The notes: generated by a model from the sequence alone, not told the origin. A stretch of 64,000 nucleotides of DNA from Deltaproteobacteria bacterium (GCA_016218915.1 JACRCQ010000052.1:248001-312000), one strand, 5' to 3'. Shown: positions 51,934 to 61,624, numbered from the stretch's first letter. Numbers and translations: made by a program.

Positions 51934-52593
51934 ATGCCTGAACCGATGGCCATCTGCATCGAAGACCTTGAGCCTGTTTCCGGCTCGCCACGCTTCGTCC
52001 GTTGCGTGGCCATGGCTGGCGGTCTGCCCGGCCTGCGCATGTCGTTCGACGGCTCGCTTTCGTGGATGACCGAGCAGGCTGCGGCGTGCGAGCTGTGGGT
52101 GTCCGGCGACGAGCGTCTGATCCTGCTGCGTCCGCAAGACGCTCCTCCGGTGCGCGTGACGCGGGCCGGCCGCTCGATCGACGCGCCCATGTCAAAGCCG
52201 GTGGTTCTGGTGCACGGCGACGAGATCACGATCGGCGCGCGCAGCTTCCGCGTGCACATCCACGGCAAAGCCCCGAGCGTGCACGCGCCGTCCCCTCTGG
52301 TCGAGCCAACCTGGGGCGTGGCCGCCAAGGTCGCTGCTGTCGTGGCCATGGGCGCTGCGGTCGTAGGCTGCAAGCCGGTCGAGGTGCGGGACAACCCTCC
52401 CAAGGTCACGGCTCTGCCAGAGCCTGCGGAGGGCAACGACGCCGCCTCCGGGGCGCCGCCAGACGCGCCCGTGGCGACCCTGCCCGAAGCAGCTCCCTCA
52501 GGACCCATCGAAGTTCGCGAAGCCCCTCCGATCGTGGTTCCGATCGCAAGCACCCCGCCGAAGCCGCCGCCGAGTGCCAAGCCGGCCAAGTAG
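51934..52593 (+). CDS. FHA-like protein with internal lipobox-like segment (2)
   Basis: ATG 51934 gives 219 aa; an upstream in-frame ATG at 51916 is possible, but alignment with the paralogue at 13742 favours the later start (MPEPMAICIEDLE against MSEPTLVCLERLS). The first 110 residues show the FHA-like fold ending in LVHGDEITIGARSFRVHIHG. A hydrophobic segment then ends in AAVVGC (Cys146), again a lipobox-like site in mid-protein. The tail is Pro/Ala-rich. It is probably a membrane adaptor that binds a phosphorylated partner. The 295-bp divergent spacer upstream shows no recognised element. Confidence 0.75.
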   Translation: MPEPMAICIEDLEPVSGSPRFVRCVAMAGGLPGLRMSFDGSLSWMTEQAAACELWVSGDERLILLRPQDAPPVRVTRAGRSIDAPMSKPVVLVHGDEITIGARSFRVHIHGKAPSVHAPSPLVEPTWGVAAKVAAVVAMGAAVVGCKPVEVRDNPPKVTALPEPAEGNDAASGAPPDAPVATLPEAAPSGPIEVREAPPIVVPIASTPPKPPPSAKPAK

Positions 52594-52617
52594 AGCCGCC
52601 ACGATCGACGGTGCGCC

Positions 52618-55266
52618 TCACGGCCCGCGGACGAGCAGCCTCATCCTGCCGTAGCCCAGCGCATCGCCGTTCACTCCGCAGTTGCCTGACCCGGTATCGC
52701 GAACCTCCACGCCGAGCGTGTGGCTGCCCGCGGGCAGATCCATTCCCCACAGCGCGCCAGCCGACATCCACCAGGTCTTCGCCAGGGTGCCGATGTTGAT
52801 CGCTTGACCGTGATTCGGATCGCCCAGGCCCACTCCATCCACCACGAAGCGGTATCCGCACTGGCCGGTGCCCACGGTGGTGCGCTGGCTTCCCACGATC
52901 TCGAACTGGACATGGGAGTTGGAAGCAAGCTGCAGCGAAGTGGACAGGCCACCCACCTGGGTCCACGCGCTGCCTGGAGCCAGGACCTGGGCAGGTCCGG
53001 TGGATTCGATGCTCCGGCTCACGCCGCCCTGCGGGGTCGCAGTGGCAGACAGGTGGAATCGCGAGTACGCCTCGTTGTTGCCCGCTGCGTTGCAGGTGGA
53101 CACGCTGCTGGAGCTGTTGCGGACCTGCACCTTGACCGTGTGGTTTCCCGCATCGTAGTCGGCGCCGTACTTGATCCCCACCGGAGCCCACCAGCCACCA
53201 GGCCCATCGGTCACGGCGATGGTCTGCCCATGGTTCGGATCACCCAGCGCAGTGCCATCGACCACGAGCCGGTAGGCGCAATGCGCGGAATCCGCTCCCT
53301 GCACGAGCTCGGTTCCCTGCACCGAGAACTGCACATGCCTTGCCTGCGCCAGGTTGAACGCAAGGCTGGCACCAGGAATGTCCGTCCAAGGAGAGTTCGA
53401 GCCCAGCGCGCCCGTCTGGTTGTTGGACTCCGCATACCAGGCTTCCGTCGGATCATAGACCGTAGCCGCAAGCCGCGACCGATCGTAGGCCAGACCCCCG
53501 TCTCCATCCAGGTAGCAGCTGCCATACCCGTTCGCGTCCGTCATCTGCACGTACACCGAATGCGTGCCTGGCTGCATGACCACCGCGATCTCGGCGGAGA
53601 AGAAGGTGTGTGGCCGCGTCGCGCCTTCCTGCACCGTGATCGCGTTGCCCCAGGTCGGGTGACCTGTGGGCACGCCGTCGATCACGAACCTCTCTCCCAC
53701 GTGGCAGATGCCGTTGCCTCCACCAGCCCAGCGTATCGTTCCAGTCCAGCGCAGCAGCACCAGCCCAGGCGTCGCGAGCACTGGGGAAAGCGTGAGCCCT
53801 GCAGCTGTGATCCAGGTGTTGTTGGCCGGAATCCCAACGTTGCTTCCGTTGGATTCGACCGTCCACGATCTCCGGCCGCACTTGCCCTGGAAGCAGACCG
53901 AGCTCGTACAATCCGCCGGACCGCTGCAGAGCTTGCCGTCCACGCACTTCGGACAGGCTCCGCCTCCGCAGTCGACATCCGTCTCCAGGGCGTTCTTCAC
54001 GCTGTCCGTACACGACGCAGCCTGGCACTGGTTTGCGGTGCAGATGGCGGACTGGCAGTCAGAAGGCACCCCGCACGCAAGATTGTCCGCGCACTTCGGG
54101 CACGTGCCGCCTCCACAGTCGACGTCGCTCTCTGCAGCGTTCTGCACCGTGTCCGTGCAGGTAGGGGCCTGGCACTTGTTCGCAGCGCACACGAGGCTCA
54201 CGCAATCCGAGGCGCTGTTGCAGCCCAGGTCGTCCGCGCACTTCGGGCAGACGATTCCTCCGCAATCGACATCGGTCTCCGATGCGTTCTTCGCCTGGTC
54301 CGTGCACGTGGCCACCTGGCAGACCCCTGCCGTGCATACCTCGCTCTGGCAATCCGAGGCAGCTTTGCACACTGCTTGATCCGCGCACTTTGGACAGGTG
54401 CCTCCTCCGCAGTCGACGTCCGATTCCTTCCCGTTCTTCACCGAGTCGGAGCAACCCGGGGGCTGGCAAAGGCCCGACGAGCACACGCCGCTCACGCAGT
54501 CGGATGCAGATGCGCACCCCTTGAGATCACCGCACTGTGCGCACTTGGGCCCGCCGCAGTCCTGATCGGTCTCTCCTCCGTTCTTCACGCCGTCCGTGCA
54601 GGTCGGAATCAGGCACGTGCCGATGGCGCACACGCCGCTCTCGCAATCCGAAGCCAGAAGGCACGCCGACATGTCTCCGCACTTCGGACATGCGCTGCCC
54701 CCACAATCGATGTCCGTCTCCGTGCCGTCCTTGGTGTTGTTGGCGCAGGTGAGCGCCTGGCACACGTTGCCGACGCACGTGGCGCTCGTGCAGTCCGAGG
54801 CAACCAGGCACGCCTTGCCGTCTGCGCAAGCGGGGCACTTCGAGCCGCCGCAATCCTGGTCGGTCTCAGCTCCGTTCTTCACATTGTCCGTGCAGCTGGG
54901 GGCCTGGCACTTCGCGCTCACGCACGAGCCGCTCTCGCAGTCGGCTCCTGAGGCGCAGGCCTTGCTGTCAGCGCACTTCGGACAGGAGCCGCCGCCGCAA
55001 TCGATGTCGGTCTCGCTACCGTTGTGGACCGCGTCCGTGCAGGTGGGCGACGCTGCTTCGGGCGAAACGTCCTGGGGGACATCCGGGGAGGCGTCGAGCC
55101 CGCCTGCGCCCCCGCCACCTGAAGCACCAGCCGCACCGGCCGACCCGGCGCTTCCTCCCGAGCCTGCTGCGCCGACGGGCGCGGTGGCGTCCGAGCTTCC
55201 ACAGCTCGCGGTCATCAGCCCCAGCGCTACGGATGCTGCGAGGGCAACTGCTCGACTGTAGTTCAT
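52618..55266 (-). CDS. Cys-rich repeat lipoprotein with triplicated C-terminal domain
   Basis: The 882-aa protein has a lipobox (LMTASC) and a short Gly/Ala stalk. Eight repeats of about 47 aa follow, built on CTDxxKNGxETDxDCGGxxCPKC. The last 400 residues are three copies of a beta domain of about 125 aa (RFVIDGVPTGHPTWGN, RLVVDGTALGDPNHGQ, RFVVDGVGLGDPNHGQ). It is the downstream gene of a two-gene operon, 36 bp after the PPC-domain lipoprotein. It is probably a surface adhesin or carbohydrate-binding protein. The repeat fold is not one I can name. Confidence 0.85.
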   Translation of the reverse strand: MNYSRAVALAASVALGLMTASCGSSDATAPVGAAGSGGSAGSAGAAGASGGGGAGGLDASPDVPQDVSPEAASPTCTDAVHNGSETDIDCGGGSCPKCADSKACASGADCESGSCVSAKCQAPSCTDNVKNGAETDQDCGGSKCPACADGKACLVASDCTSATCVGNVCQALTCANNTKDGTETDIDCGGSACPKCGDMSACLLASDCESGVCAIGTCLIPTCTDGVKNGGETDQDCGGPKCAQCGDLKGCASASDCVSGVCSSGLCQPPGCSDSVKNGKESDVDCGGGTCPKCADQAVCKAASDCQSEVCTAGVCQVATCTDQAKNASETDVDCGGIVCPKCADDLGCNSASDCVSLVCAANKCQAPTCTDTVQNAAESDVDCGGGTCPKCADNLACGVPSDCQSAICTANQCQAASCTDSVKNALETDVDCGGGACPKCVDGKLCSGPADCTSSVCFQGKCGRRSWTVESNGSNVGIPANNTWITAAGLTLSPVLATPGLVLLRWTGTIRWAGGGNGICHVGERFVIDGVPTGHPTWGNAITVQEGATRPHTFFSAEIAVVMQPGTHSVYVQMTDANGYGSCYLDGDGGLAYDRSRLAATVYDPTEAWYAESNNQTGALGSNSPWTDIPGASLAFNLAQARHVQFSVQGTELVQGADSAHCAYRLVVDGTALGDPNHGQTIAVTDGPGGWWAPVGIKYGADYDAGNHTVKVQVRNSSSSVSTCNAAGNNEAYSRFHLSATATPQGGVSRSIESTGPAQVLAPGSAWTQVGGLSTSLQLASNSHVQFEIVGSQRTTVGTGQCGYRFVVDGVGLGDPNHGQAINIGTLAKTWWMSAGALWGMDLPAGSHTLGVEVRDTGSGNCGVNGDALGYGRMRLLVRGP

Positions 55267-55302
55267 GTGCTACCTGCCTGGTGGTGAACGCCGCGGTGAT
55301 TC

Positions 55303-57408
55303 TCAGAATTGCACGTTCAGCGTGTATGCGCCGCTCGCGCCCTGGTAGCCGTCCACGAAAATGTAGTAGTCCGTGCCCGCCGTGGCGGTCACGTTGAGGA
55401 CCTCCGCCGACCCGCTGCCGAGCGCGTCCTTGCAGCCGACCTGCGTCCCTGTGCACGTGCCTTGGCGGACATACACCGCCACGTCGAACCCGGTCGCTGG
55501 TGTGGCGGTGACCTTCATGGTCCCCGCTTGCGGAGCGATGACATGGTAGACCACGTCCTCGCTCGCTCCGGTCGTGCAAGACCCGGTGTAGTCGTTCCAG
55601 TTGTCGTTGGTGTTGCCGGTCGCGTTCGCGGCTGGGGGAGAGCCGCTGAAGGTCAGATTCTCCCCCGGGCACTTCTCGTCGGCAGCTGCTGGCACCAGGG
55701 TGGCGTTGAACGTGTACGGCCCTTGCGATGAGGCGGTATAGCCGTCCACGAATGCATAGTAGGTAGCTCCAGCCGTTGCCCAGAACGTGTGCGATTCCAC
55801 TTGCCCAGAGCCGACCACGTCCTTGCACGCGATCTCCGAGGAGCTTGTCGTACACGCGGTGCGTATGTACATGGCCGCGTCCCACCCGGTCGGAGCCACC
55901 GACAGGGTCATGATCCCGTCGACGTCCGCCGTGACCGCGTAGACCGTGTCGCGCGCCGAAGTGCCCCCACAGCCGCTACCATTGGTGTCGCTCCAGTGCA
56001 GACTCGTGTCGTCCGTGTCCGTGAACGTCCGGGGATCCGTCCCAGAGCCTGTCCATACCACAGGCTCGCCTGGACACGTCTCGTCGGGCTTCTGCGGCGA
56101 CAAGGTCGCTTCGAGCGTATAGGCCCCAGCAGCCCCGGAAAGCGCGCCGTCGACGAACACGTACCAGACGCTCCCCTGGGCTGCCCAGAACTGCGCGTTC
56201 TCAGCACCGCCGCTGCCTCCGGTATCCTTGCATGCGAGCTGGCTCGAGGCGGTAGAGCAATTGGACCGGACGTACATCGCCACGTCCCAACCCTGCGGCG
56301 TGACCTTGAGCTTCAGAATGCCATCGACATCCGCGGTGAACGCGTAGACCGCCTCGGGTGTGCTCGTCGAGCCGCAGGAATTGCCTGTCGCGTCGTTCCA
56401 CAACGCACTCGTGTTGCCAACTAGGGTCGCAGTCCGATCCTGCGTCCCGGAGCCGGTCCATGTCACTGCCTCCCCAGGACACTTCTCGTGCGCGGATGCT
56501 GGCGTGACGCTCACGTCGAGCTGGAATGCGCCCTTGCTCGTGCTGGTGTAGCTGTCGACGAATACCCAGTACGTGGTGCCGGCAGTGGCCCAGAACTTGA
56601 CCCTTTCGGTCCCGCTCGAGCCTTGCGAGTCCGCGCAGCCGATCTGCGAGCTTGCGGTTGTACAGGTTGTTCGCACGTAGATCTCTGCATCGAAGTTGGT
56701 CGTGGTCAGATCCACCAGCGCGATGCCGTCCACGTCAGGCGTGAACGAGTAGACCGCGTCCTTTCCTGACGCGGTCCCGCACACCCCGTTGCCCGTGTAG
56801 TCGTTGTTCTTCGTGTTGGTAGTGGAAGACACGCTGCCCACGCGCGGATTCGAGCCCGTACCGGTCAGCACGATCGGCTCTCCTGGGCACGTCTCGTCGG
56901 CGACCGTGCCTGCCTCTGCATCCTGCGCGTCCGTGCCCACGTCCATGCCGGTGTCGATCGGGGAATCCACACCTGTGTCCACAGCAGCGTCCACCCCCAC
57001 GTCGATGGGGGCATCTACGCCCGTGTCCACAGGAGCGTCCACTCCCACGTCGATGGGGGAATCCACGCCCGTGTCCACGGGTGCGTCCACGCCAGCGTCG
57101 ACCGCGTCCGCAACCGCGTCGGTACCGCTGTCGATCCCTGCTTCGGTCAGCGCTTCGGCCGCAGGATCCTGAGCTACGTCCGTAGCCGACTCAGCGACTG
57201 CATCTGGAGCTGGCTCTGCTGTCGAGTCCTTGGATGCGTCCTGCTTGGCGCCTCCCGATCCCCCGGTGGACGAATCGGGGTCGGTGGTTCCGCCCTGGCC
57301 GCCGGAGCCGCCGGTGGTCGAAGGAGGCTCATCGTTGGAGACCGCGGTTGCGCAAGCTGGGAGCGCAGACATGGCCACAAGGACCACGAGCAGGAACGAG
57401 GTTCTCAC
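55303..57408 (-). CDS. Lipoprotein with four PPC-like domains
   Basis: The start is GTG 57408, chosen because AGGAGG lies 7 bp upstream and the signal peptide follows directly (lipobox ALPAC). The product has 701 aa. After the lipobox come a Gly/Ser stretch, an Asp/Ala-rich region and a repeat of the form PVDTGVDSPIDVGVDA. Four pre-peptidase C-terminal-like beta domains of about 130 aa follow, each opening with CPGE and containing YVRTTCTTASSQIGC-like strands. PPC domains usually bind carbohydrate or cell-wall material. It begins the operon with 52618-55266. Confidence 0.85.
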   Translation of the reverse strand: MRTSFLLVVLVAMSALPACATAVSNDEPPSTTGGSGGQGGTTDPDSSTGGSGGAKQDASKDSTAEPAPDAVAESATDVAQDPAAEALTEAGIDSGTDAVADAVDAGVDAPVDTGVDSPIDVGVDAPVDTGVDAPIDVGVDAAVDTGVDSPIDTGMDVGTDAQDAEAGTVADETCPGEPIVLTGTGSNPRVGSVSSTTNTKNNDYTGNGVCGTASGKDAVYSFTPDVDGIALVDLTTTNFDAEIYVRTTCTTASSQIGCADSQGSSGTERVKFWATAGTTYWVFVDSYTSTSKGAFQLDVSVTPASAHEKCPGEAVTWTGSGTQDRTATLVGNTSALWNDATGNSCGSTSTPEAVYAFTADVDGILKLKVTPQGWDVAMYVRSNCSTASSQLACKDTGGSGGAENAQFWAAQGSVWYVFVDGALSGAAGAYTLEATLSPQKPDETCPGEPVVWTGSGTDPRTFTDTDDTSLHWSDTNGSGCGGTSARDTVYAVTADVDGIMTLSVAPTGWDAAMYIRTACTTSSSEIACKDVVGSGQVESHTFWATAGATYYAFVDGYTASSQGPYTFNATLVPAAADEKCPGENLTFSGSPPAANATGNTNDNWNDYTGSCTTGASEDVVYHVIAPQAGTMKVTATPATGFDVAVYVRQGTCTGTQVGCKDALGSGSAEVLNVTATAGTDYYIFVDGYQGASGAYTLNVQF
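56950..57110 (-). repeat. 48-bp coding repeat for VDTGVD stalk
   Basis: About three copies of a 48-bp unit encode PVDTGVDxPIDVGVDA within the stalk of the PPC lipoprotein. Copies are nearly identical at the protein level and differ at third positions. Confidence 0.75.
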
Positions 57409-57730
57409 GGCGCAGCCTCCTGGCAGTCGGGTTGAACGGCGCACAGGCGCCTCCCATCTCGATCTGCAAGCGTACACGCGACGTCGAGCTGCGTCCACCC
57501 GCGGCCGGGCTGCCCCAGGTTCGCTCCATTGTCCCTGGCGCGTCCCCGGGCTTCCGAAGCTACCGGGACCGAAGCCCGCGCGGAGGCCGGCAAGCACGGA
57601 TCAGCCCGGCATCCACCCTGCCAGCCATCGATTCGGCTGGCGCCTCATCGCTGGCTGGTGGATCGAGCGGGTCTGTCAACGGCCCGCCAAGTGCCTGCTT
57701 CTGCCCTCGGCGGGCCATGGCAGACACCAT

Positions 57731-57880
57731 CCAGTACTGGCGCACCAGCTTGAGCCACTGCTCGGGTGAGAACCGATCGGAGCTGAGGCTGCACAGCAAG
57801 TATCGATTCTCGTCCTTGGTCAGCGTGCCATGCTCGAACGTCTGGCTGCTGACGCGAAGCACCGTGCGCAAGTGCTCCAA
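57731..57880 (-). pseudogene. Transposase C-terminal remnant, IS4/ISAs1-like
   Basis: A 50-aa segment (HLRTVLRVSSQT, NRYLLCSLSSDRFSPEQWLK, LVRQYW) matches the conserved region just before the GHW motif of ISAs1/IS4-type transposases. Both flanks lack transposase sequence and no terminal inverted repeats are seen. It is a decayed fragment, so a mobile element once sat between the PPC lipoprotein and the next gene. The rest of 57409-58075 holds nothing else I can support. Confidence 0.6.
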
Positions 57881-58075
57881 TCATGGAAGCCGGTCATCTC
57901 GGAGCAAAGATAGAGTCGACGCACGACCCGGCGTTCGCCGCCAGCGGGGGGAGGCGCGTCAATCTCCCACCCCCCGGAACGGGGGGAAAAGGCGAAGCGC
58001 AAAGCAGACGCTTGGTCCAGACGCGCGCGAATCCAATTGGACGTGTCGGTGGTATTGTCGCGCAGAGGTGTGCCC

Positions 58076-59407
58076 ATGACGAGGACGGCTCTGATGCTGG
58101 AACGTGCGGACCGAACCGACGCGCTGCTTGGAACATGGGTTGCGTTGGCTCTTGTTGTCGCGTCTGCTGCGTGCTGCGGGCATCGAGGGCTCGGATCGCC
58201 AGAGCCGCTTGCGTCACAATCGGGCGCGCCTTCCCATTCCATGGCGTCCCCCGGATCGCCTCAGCCTGTCGGCGAGGCGCGCCTTTCCCCTGAGGATCTG
58301 TCCTACCAGGGCGCATTCCGATTGCCGGAGCCGTTTGATTGGGGAGCGCGTGGGGTAGCCTACGTTGCACAAACGCCCGGGCAACCCGGGCAGCTCTTCG
58401 TGCTCGGCAACGACACGCGCAAGGCGGAGTTCGCGCCGGTCTCGATTCCGCACCCAGCCGTCCAGCGCGCCGCCGAGCGATTGCCCGTGGCCCGGATGGT
58501 CGGCCCCATGCGCTCGTTCGGAGCTCCGATCGTGGAGAGCATCAGCACCGAGAGCGCCCTTGCGAGCGGCATAGCGTTCGTGCCGCCGCAAGGCGCACAG
58601 AGGACCGCCAAGCTGTACGGGTCCCTCGACAACTGGTACGGAGTCGTCGACGAGTCGCACGCGACGATCTGGTTCACGGAGCTGGATGGGTCTGTGCCGC
58701 GCGGACCCTTTCACGTGGGGCCGCCGGGCCCAGCATTCCACGGCAACAAGTCGGGTGATTTTCTGTTCGATGTGCCGGCGTCGTATGCTTCCCGATACCT
58801 CGGCGGCCGGACGCTCATCACGGGCAAGACCCGGGGCGCCTTTCATGGGTCGCAAGGACCGTCGATGATTGCGTTCCGCCCCTGGGACAAGGAATCGCCT
58901 GCAGGCAACCTCGATGCGGTCCTGCTGCTTGCCTATCGGATCCGCTTCCCCGAGTGCGCCGGCCCGAACACGGGAAACAAGGCTTCATGCGACTTCCCGG
59001 GTTTCACAATGTGTGACAAGTGGGAAGGGGGCAGCTTCGTCTATTCACCCACGCGAGCCGCGATTCTCCTGCTCGGCTCCAAGGGGCTCGGCGCGAACCA
59101 CTACGGGGAGCCGCCTCACTCCAGGAGCTGCGAGCGCAGCAAGGGATATCACTGCGATCCATTCGAGCGCCAGGTGCTGTTCTATGACGTACACGAGCTC
59201 GGCGCAGTCGCCCTCGGAAAGCGAGAACCGTCGTCCGTGCTTCCCTATGCCACCTGGAAACCCGGTGAGTTTCTGCTGCGCAATCCGACCTGCGGACAGG
59301 TGGGAGGGGCTGCCTTCGATCCGACGCAGCGTCGGCTCTTCTTGATCGAAAAGGGCATCGGCGACAACAACGCAGCTGTGGTCCACGTCTGGTCGGTGGT
59401 TCGATAG
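58076..59407 (+). CDS. Conserved lipoprotein of unknown function
   Basis: ATG 58076 gives 443 aa; AGAGG lies 7-8 bp upstream and the signal peptide with SAACC lipobox follows. An upstream TTG start is less likely. The rest is a globular, partly aromatic-rich domain (EDLSYQGAFRLPEPFDWGA, GSFVYSPTRAAILLLGSKG, GGAAFDPTQRRLFLIEKG) with propeller-like strands. It has no motif that I recognise. It is upstream of the GT-C glycosyltransferase with a 130-bp gap and could share its function. Confidence 0.75.
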   Translation: MTRTALMLERADRTDALLGTWVALALVVASAACCGHRGLGSPEPLASQSGAPSHSMASPGSPQPVGEARLSPEDLSYQGAFRLPEPFDWGARGVAYVAQTPGQPGQLFVLGNDTRKAEFAPVSIPHPAVQRAAERLPVARMVGPMRSFGAPIVESISTESALASGIAFVPPQGAQRTAKLYGSLDNWYGVVDESHATIWFTELDGSVPRGPFHVGPPGPAFHGNKSGDFLFDVPASYASRYLGGRTLITGKTRGAFHGSQGPSMIAFRPWDKESPAGNLDAVLLLAYRIRFPECAGPNTGNKASCDFPGFTMCDKWEGGSFVYSPTRAAILLLGSKGLGANHYGEPPHSRSCERSKGYHCDPFERQVLFYDVHELGAVALGKREPSSVLPYATWKPGEFLLRNPTCGQVGGAAFDPTQRRLFLIEKGIGDNNAAVVHVWSVVR

Positions 59408-59537
59408 CTTCAGGCGTGGCCTGTCTCGCTTGCGTCCACGCGACACGTGTCGTCCGGTCCGGCTTCATCTCGATCCAGCTTTCTGGTACACACGTCGCCG
59501 TCGCCTGTACTCCGGATCGTTCGGCTCCCGAACGCTG

Positions 59538-61124
59538 ATGCCAATCGCCGCACTGAAACAATCACTGGCCCGCGCGGATCTGCTCCTCGGCAGCGGGCGC
59601 AGGCGCGCGTGGATCGCAGGCGGCGCAGCCGCGCTCGCTCTGTTGTTTGCGCTGGGCAATGCATCATGGAAGCTCGGCTCCGGAGTGTCCACGGCCGTCT
59701 GCCTTCCGCTGGCTGCGGTCACGGTCACCGTGGCGCTGCGGTGCGCCGGTGTGCGATGGGCATCGGTTGGCTTGATCCTCGCCGGCCTCGGCGTCTACGT
59801 CTTCTACCTGTCGCATACGCCCTACGATCTGCGGAACTACGACGCCCCGGCGCACTTGAAGTACGTCGAGCACGTGCTGCGCCACCGAGCGCTTCCCGCC
59901 GAAGGAGACTGCTCGATCTGCCACCATCCACCGGCCTGGCACATCCTCGCGGCGATGGTGTACGGCGCATGCGAGGCCACCGGGGTGGTGGCCCCCACCA
60001 AGGGATTGCAGCTGCTGTCGCTCGTGCTGTGGCTCTGCTTTCTCGCCATGTCCGCGCTCGCCATCCAGCGGCTGCTGTCGCGCACGTACCAGCAGACGCT
60101 GGCCATGGCGTTCGTGGTGTTCTGGCCCTACAGCATCATCAATTCGGTGCGCGTGAACAACGACGCGCTGATGTATGCGCTGTCCGCAGCGGTGATCCAT
60201 CTGCTGGTGCGCTGGTACCAGCAGCCGCGCCGCCGCTGGATGCTCGCAGCCTGCGCGTGCGTGGTGGCAGCGCTGCTGACCAAGGCCAGCGCCCTCAGCC
60301 TCGTGGCGCTGGTCGGCGTGGTGCTCGCGATGCGCGTGGCGAGAAGCTCCGGACGACGCGCACTGCTGCGCGAGTGCTTGCCGATCGTGGGGGGCCTGCT
60401 GGTAGTCGTGGCGGTCTTCGGGACGGTGCGGGCAAGCCGCGGCAAAGACCTGGTGCGCGGCACGCTGGGAGCCGCGTGGCGCACCCAGGGGATCGACATG
60501 GCGGAACGCACCGCGCGCTACTACCTGACCTTCGACTTGCCGGCGCAGGTCCGCAAGCCGTACGCGGACGTCGGGATCGGAATCCGGGAGCCGACCTACT
60601 GGAACCACCTGTTCAAGTCGAGCCTGTATGGCACAGGGCAAGGCTCAGGGCCGGTTGGGGTCATGGTTCCATCCGTGAAGATCGCCAGGATCCTGAACTA
60701 CCTGCTGCCCGCCCTGACCGTCGTGATGGCCGTGGGATGCGCGCTTGGCAGGCGCGATCCCAGACGCAGACGTCTGCTCTGCGTCGCGATCGCAGCGTCG
60801 TTCCTCACTGCCGGGCTCGCGTTCCACCTGATGGTTCCTGTGTCCCACCACGCGGATTTCCGTTTCGTGATGCCTGTGCTGCTCGCCTGCAGCGTTCTCT
60901 ACGCGTACGCGGTGGAAGCGCTGCGCCGTCGGTTCGCTCCATCGGCAATCCTGGCCGCGCTGCTCGCAGCCGGGTTCCTCACGCTGTCGGTCGCTTCCTT
61001 CTTGTGGATGTCGCCGCGTCCACAGGAGCCGGCACCCGGTTCCGGCATGGGTCTTCGTCCACCGCTGCTCTTCCTGCTGCCCAAGAAGTCGATGGAGCTG
61101 CCTCCTGCTTCATCGGGAAGGTGA
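59538..61124 (+). CDS. GT-C family membrane glycosyltransferase
   Basis: ATG 59538 gives 528 aa with about 10-11 membrane helices. The first periplasmic loop carries NYDAPAHLKYVEHVLRHRALP and CHHPPAWH, which match the Asp-plus-HPP layout of GT39-type (PMT/ArnT-like) enzymes. The GT-C fold transfers a sugar from a polyprenyl-phosphate donor to a protein or lipid outside the inner membrane. The acceptor is unknown; surface proteins in the neighbourhood are candidates. A CSICH in that loop is probably chance rather than a heme site. Confidence 0.82.
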   Translation: MPIAALKQSLARADLLLGSGRRRAWIAGGAAALALLFALGNASWKLGSGVSTAVCLPLAAVTVTVALRCAGVRWASVGLILAGLGVYVFYLSHTPYDLRNYDAPAHLKYVEHVLRHRALPAEGDCSICHHPPAWHILAAMVYGACEATGVVAPTKGLQLLSLVLWLCFLAMSALAIQRLLSRTYQQTLAMAFVVFWPYSIINSVRVNNDALMYALSAAVIHLLVRWYQQPRRRWMLAACACVVAALLTKASALSLVALVGVVLAMRVARSSGRRALLRECLPIVGGLLVVVAVFGTVRASRGKDLVRGTLGAAWRTQGIDMAERTARYYLTFDLPAQVRKPYADVGIGIREPTYWNHLFKSSLYGTGQGSGPVGVMVPSVKIARILNYLLPALTVVMAVGCALGRRDPRRRRLLCVAIAASFLTAGLAFHLMVPVSHHADFRFVMPVLLACSVLYAYAVEALRRRFAPSAILAALLAAGFLTLSVASFLWMSPRPQEPAPGSGMGLRPPLLFLLPKKSMELPPASSGR

Positions 61125-61198
61125 CTTGCGCGCAGTACGGCGGACGACGCGGGGTACGGAACCTTGCGAAGTCGGCCTGAAGAGTTCACCATCCCCGC

Positions 61199-61624
61199 AT
61201 GCAGTCCCCAGGAGGCATTGCCTCAGGCTTGATACTCATCGCGGTGACCGATGGCTGGATTGGTCCTGGGCTGGGGACGTTCTACCCGTTTCTGCGGCAG
61301 ACGGTTCGTGTGGGGCGCTTCCGGATGAACGCTGCGGGCGTGGACATCGTGTTGCGCGCCAGCCCGCCCGGACGCGTCGGGGGCGACATCGGCGCGTACC
61401 ACGTCGACTTTCGCTTCCTCAGGAAGCGCTGGATGCTGTGCGCCACCGGATCAAGCGGCGCCCTGGCGCACAACGGCGAGACCGTGGATCCCTTGTCGGT
61501 TCCGCGCCCGATGAGCGATGGCGACATCGTGCAGATCGGGAGCGTTCGATTTCGTTTCGAGGAGAACATCGCCCTGCCCCTCGAGGCAAGAATTCACTCG
61601 CACGGCTTCCTCTTCCTGCCGTAG
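61199..61624 (+). CDS. FHA-domain protein
   Basis: The 141-aa product shows the FHA pattern VRVGRFRMNAAGVDIVL, LAHNGETVDPLSVPRPMSDG and DGDIVQIGSVRFRF, covering most of the protein. It is probably a cytosolic phosphothreonine reader. It ends 31 bp inside the opposite-strand glycoside hydrolase gene. No kinase lies beside it. Compared with the FHA-like genes at 13742 and 51934 it has no hydrophobic tail. Confidence 0.78.
   Translation: MQSPGGIASGLILIAVTDGWIGPGLGTFYPFLRQTVRVGRFRMNAAGVDIVLRASPPGRVGGDIGAYHVDFRFLRKRWMLCATGSSGALAHNGETVDPLSVPRPMSDGDIVQIGSVRFRFEENIALPLEARIHSHGFLFLP

Noticed and set aside
57882..58075. Possible extension of the transposase remnant upstream of 57880
   Set aside because: No transposase-like residues continue in any frame, and no inverted repeats or target duplications were seen.
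59900..59940. CSICH motif in the GT-C glycosyltransferase taken as a heme site
   Set aside because: It is a single CXXCH in a multi-helix glycosyltransferase loop next to the HPP motif, more likely chance.
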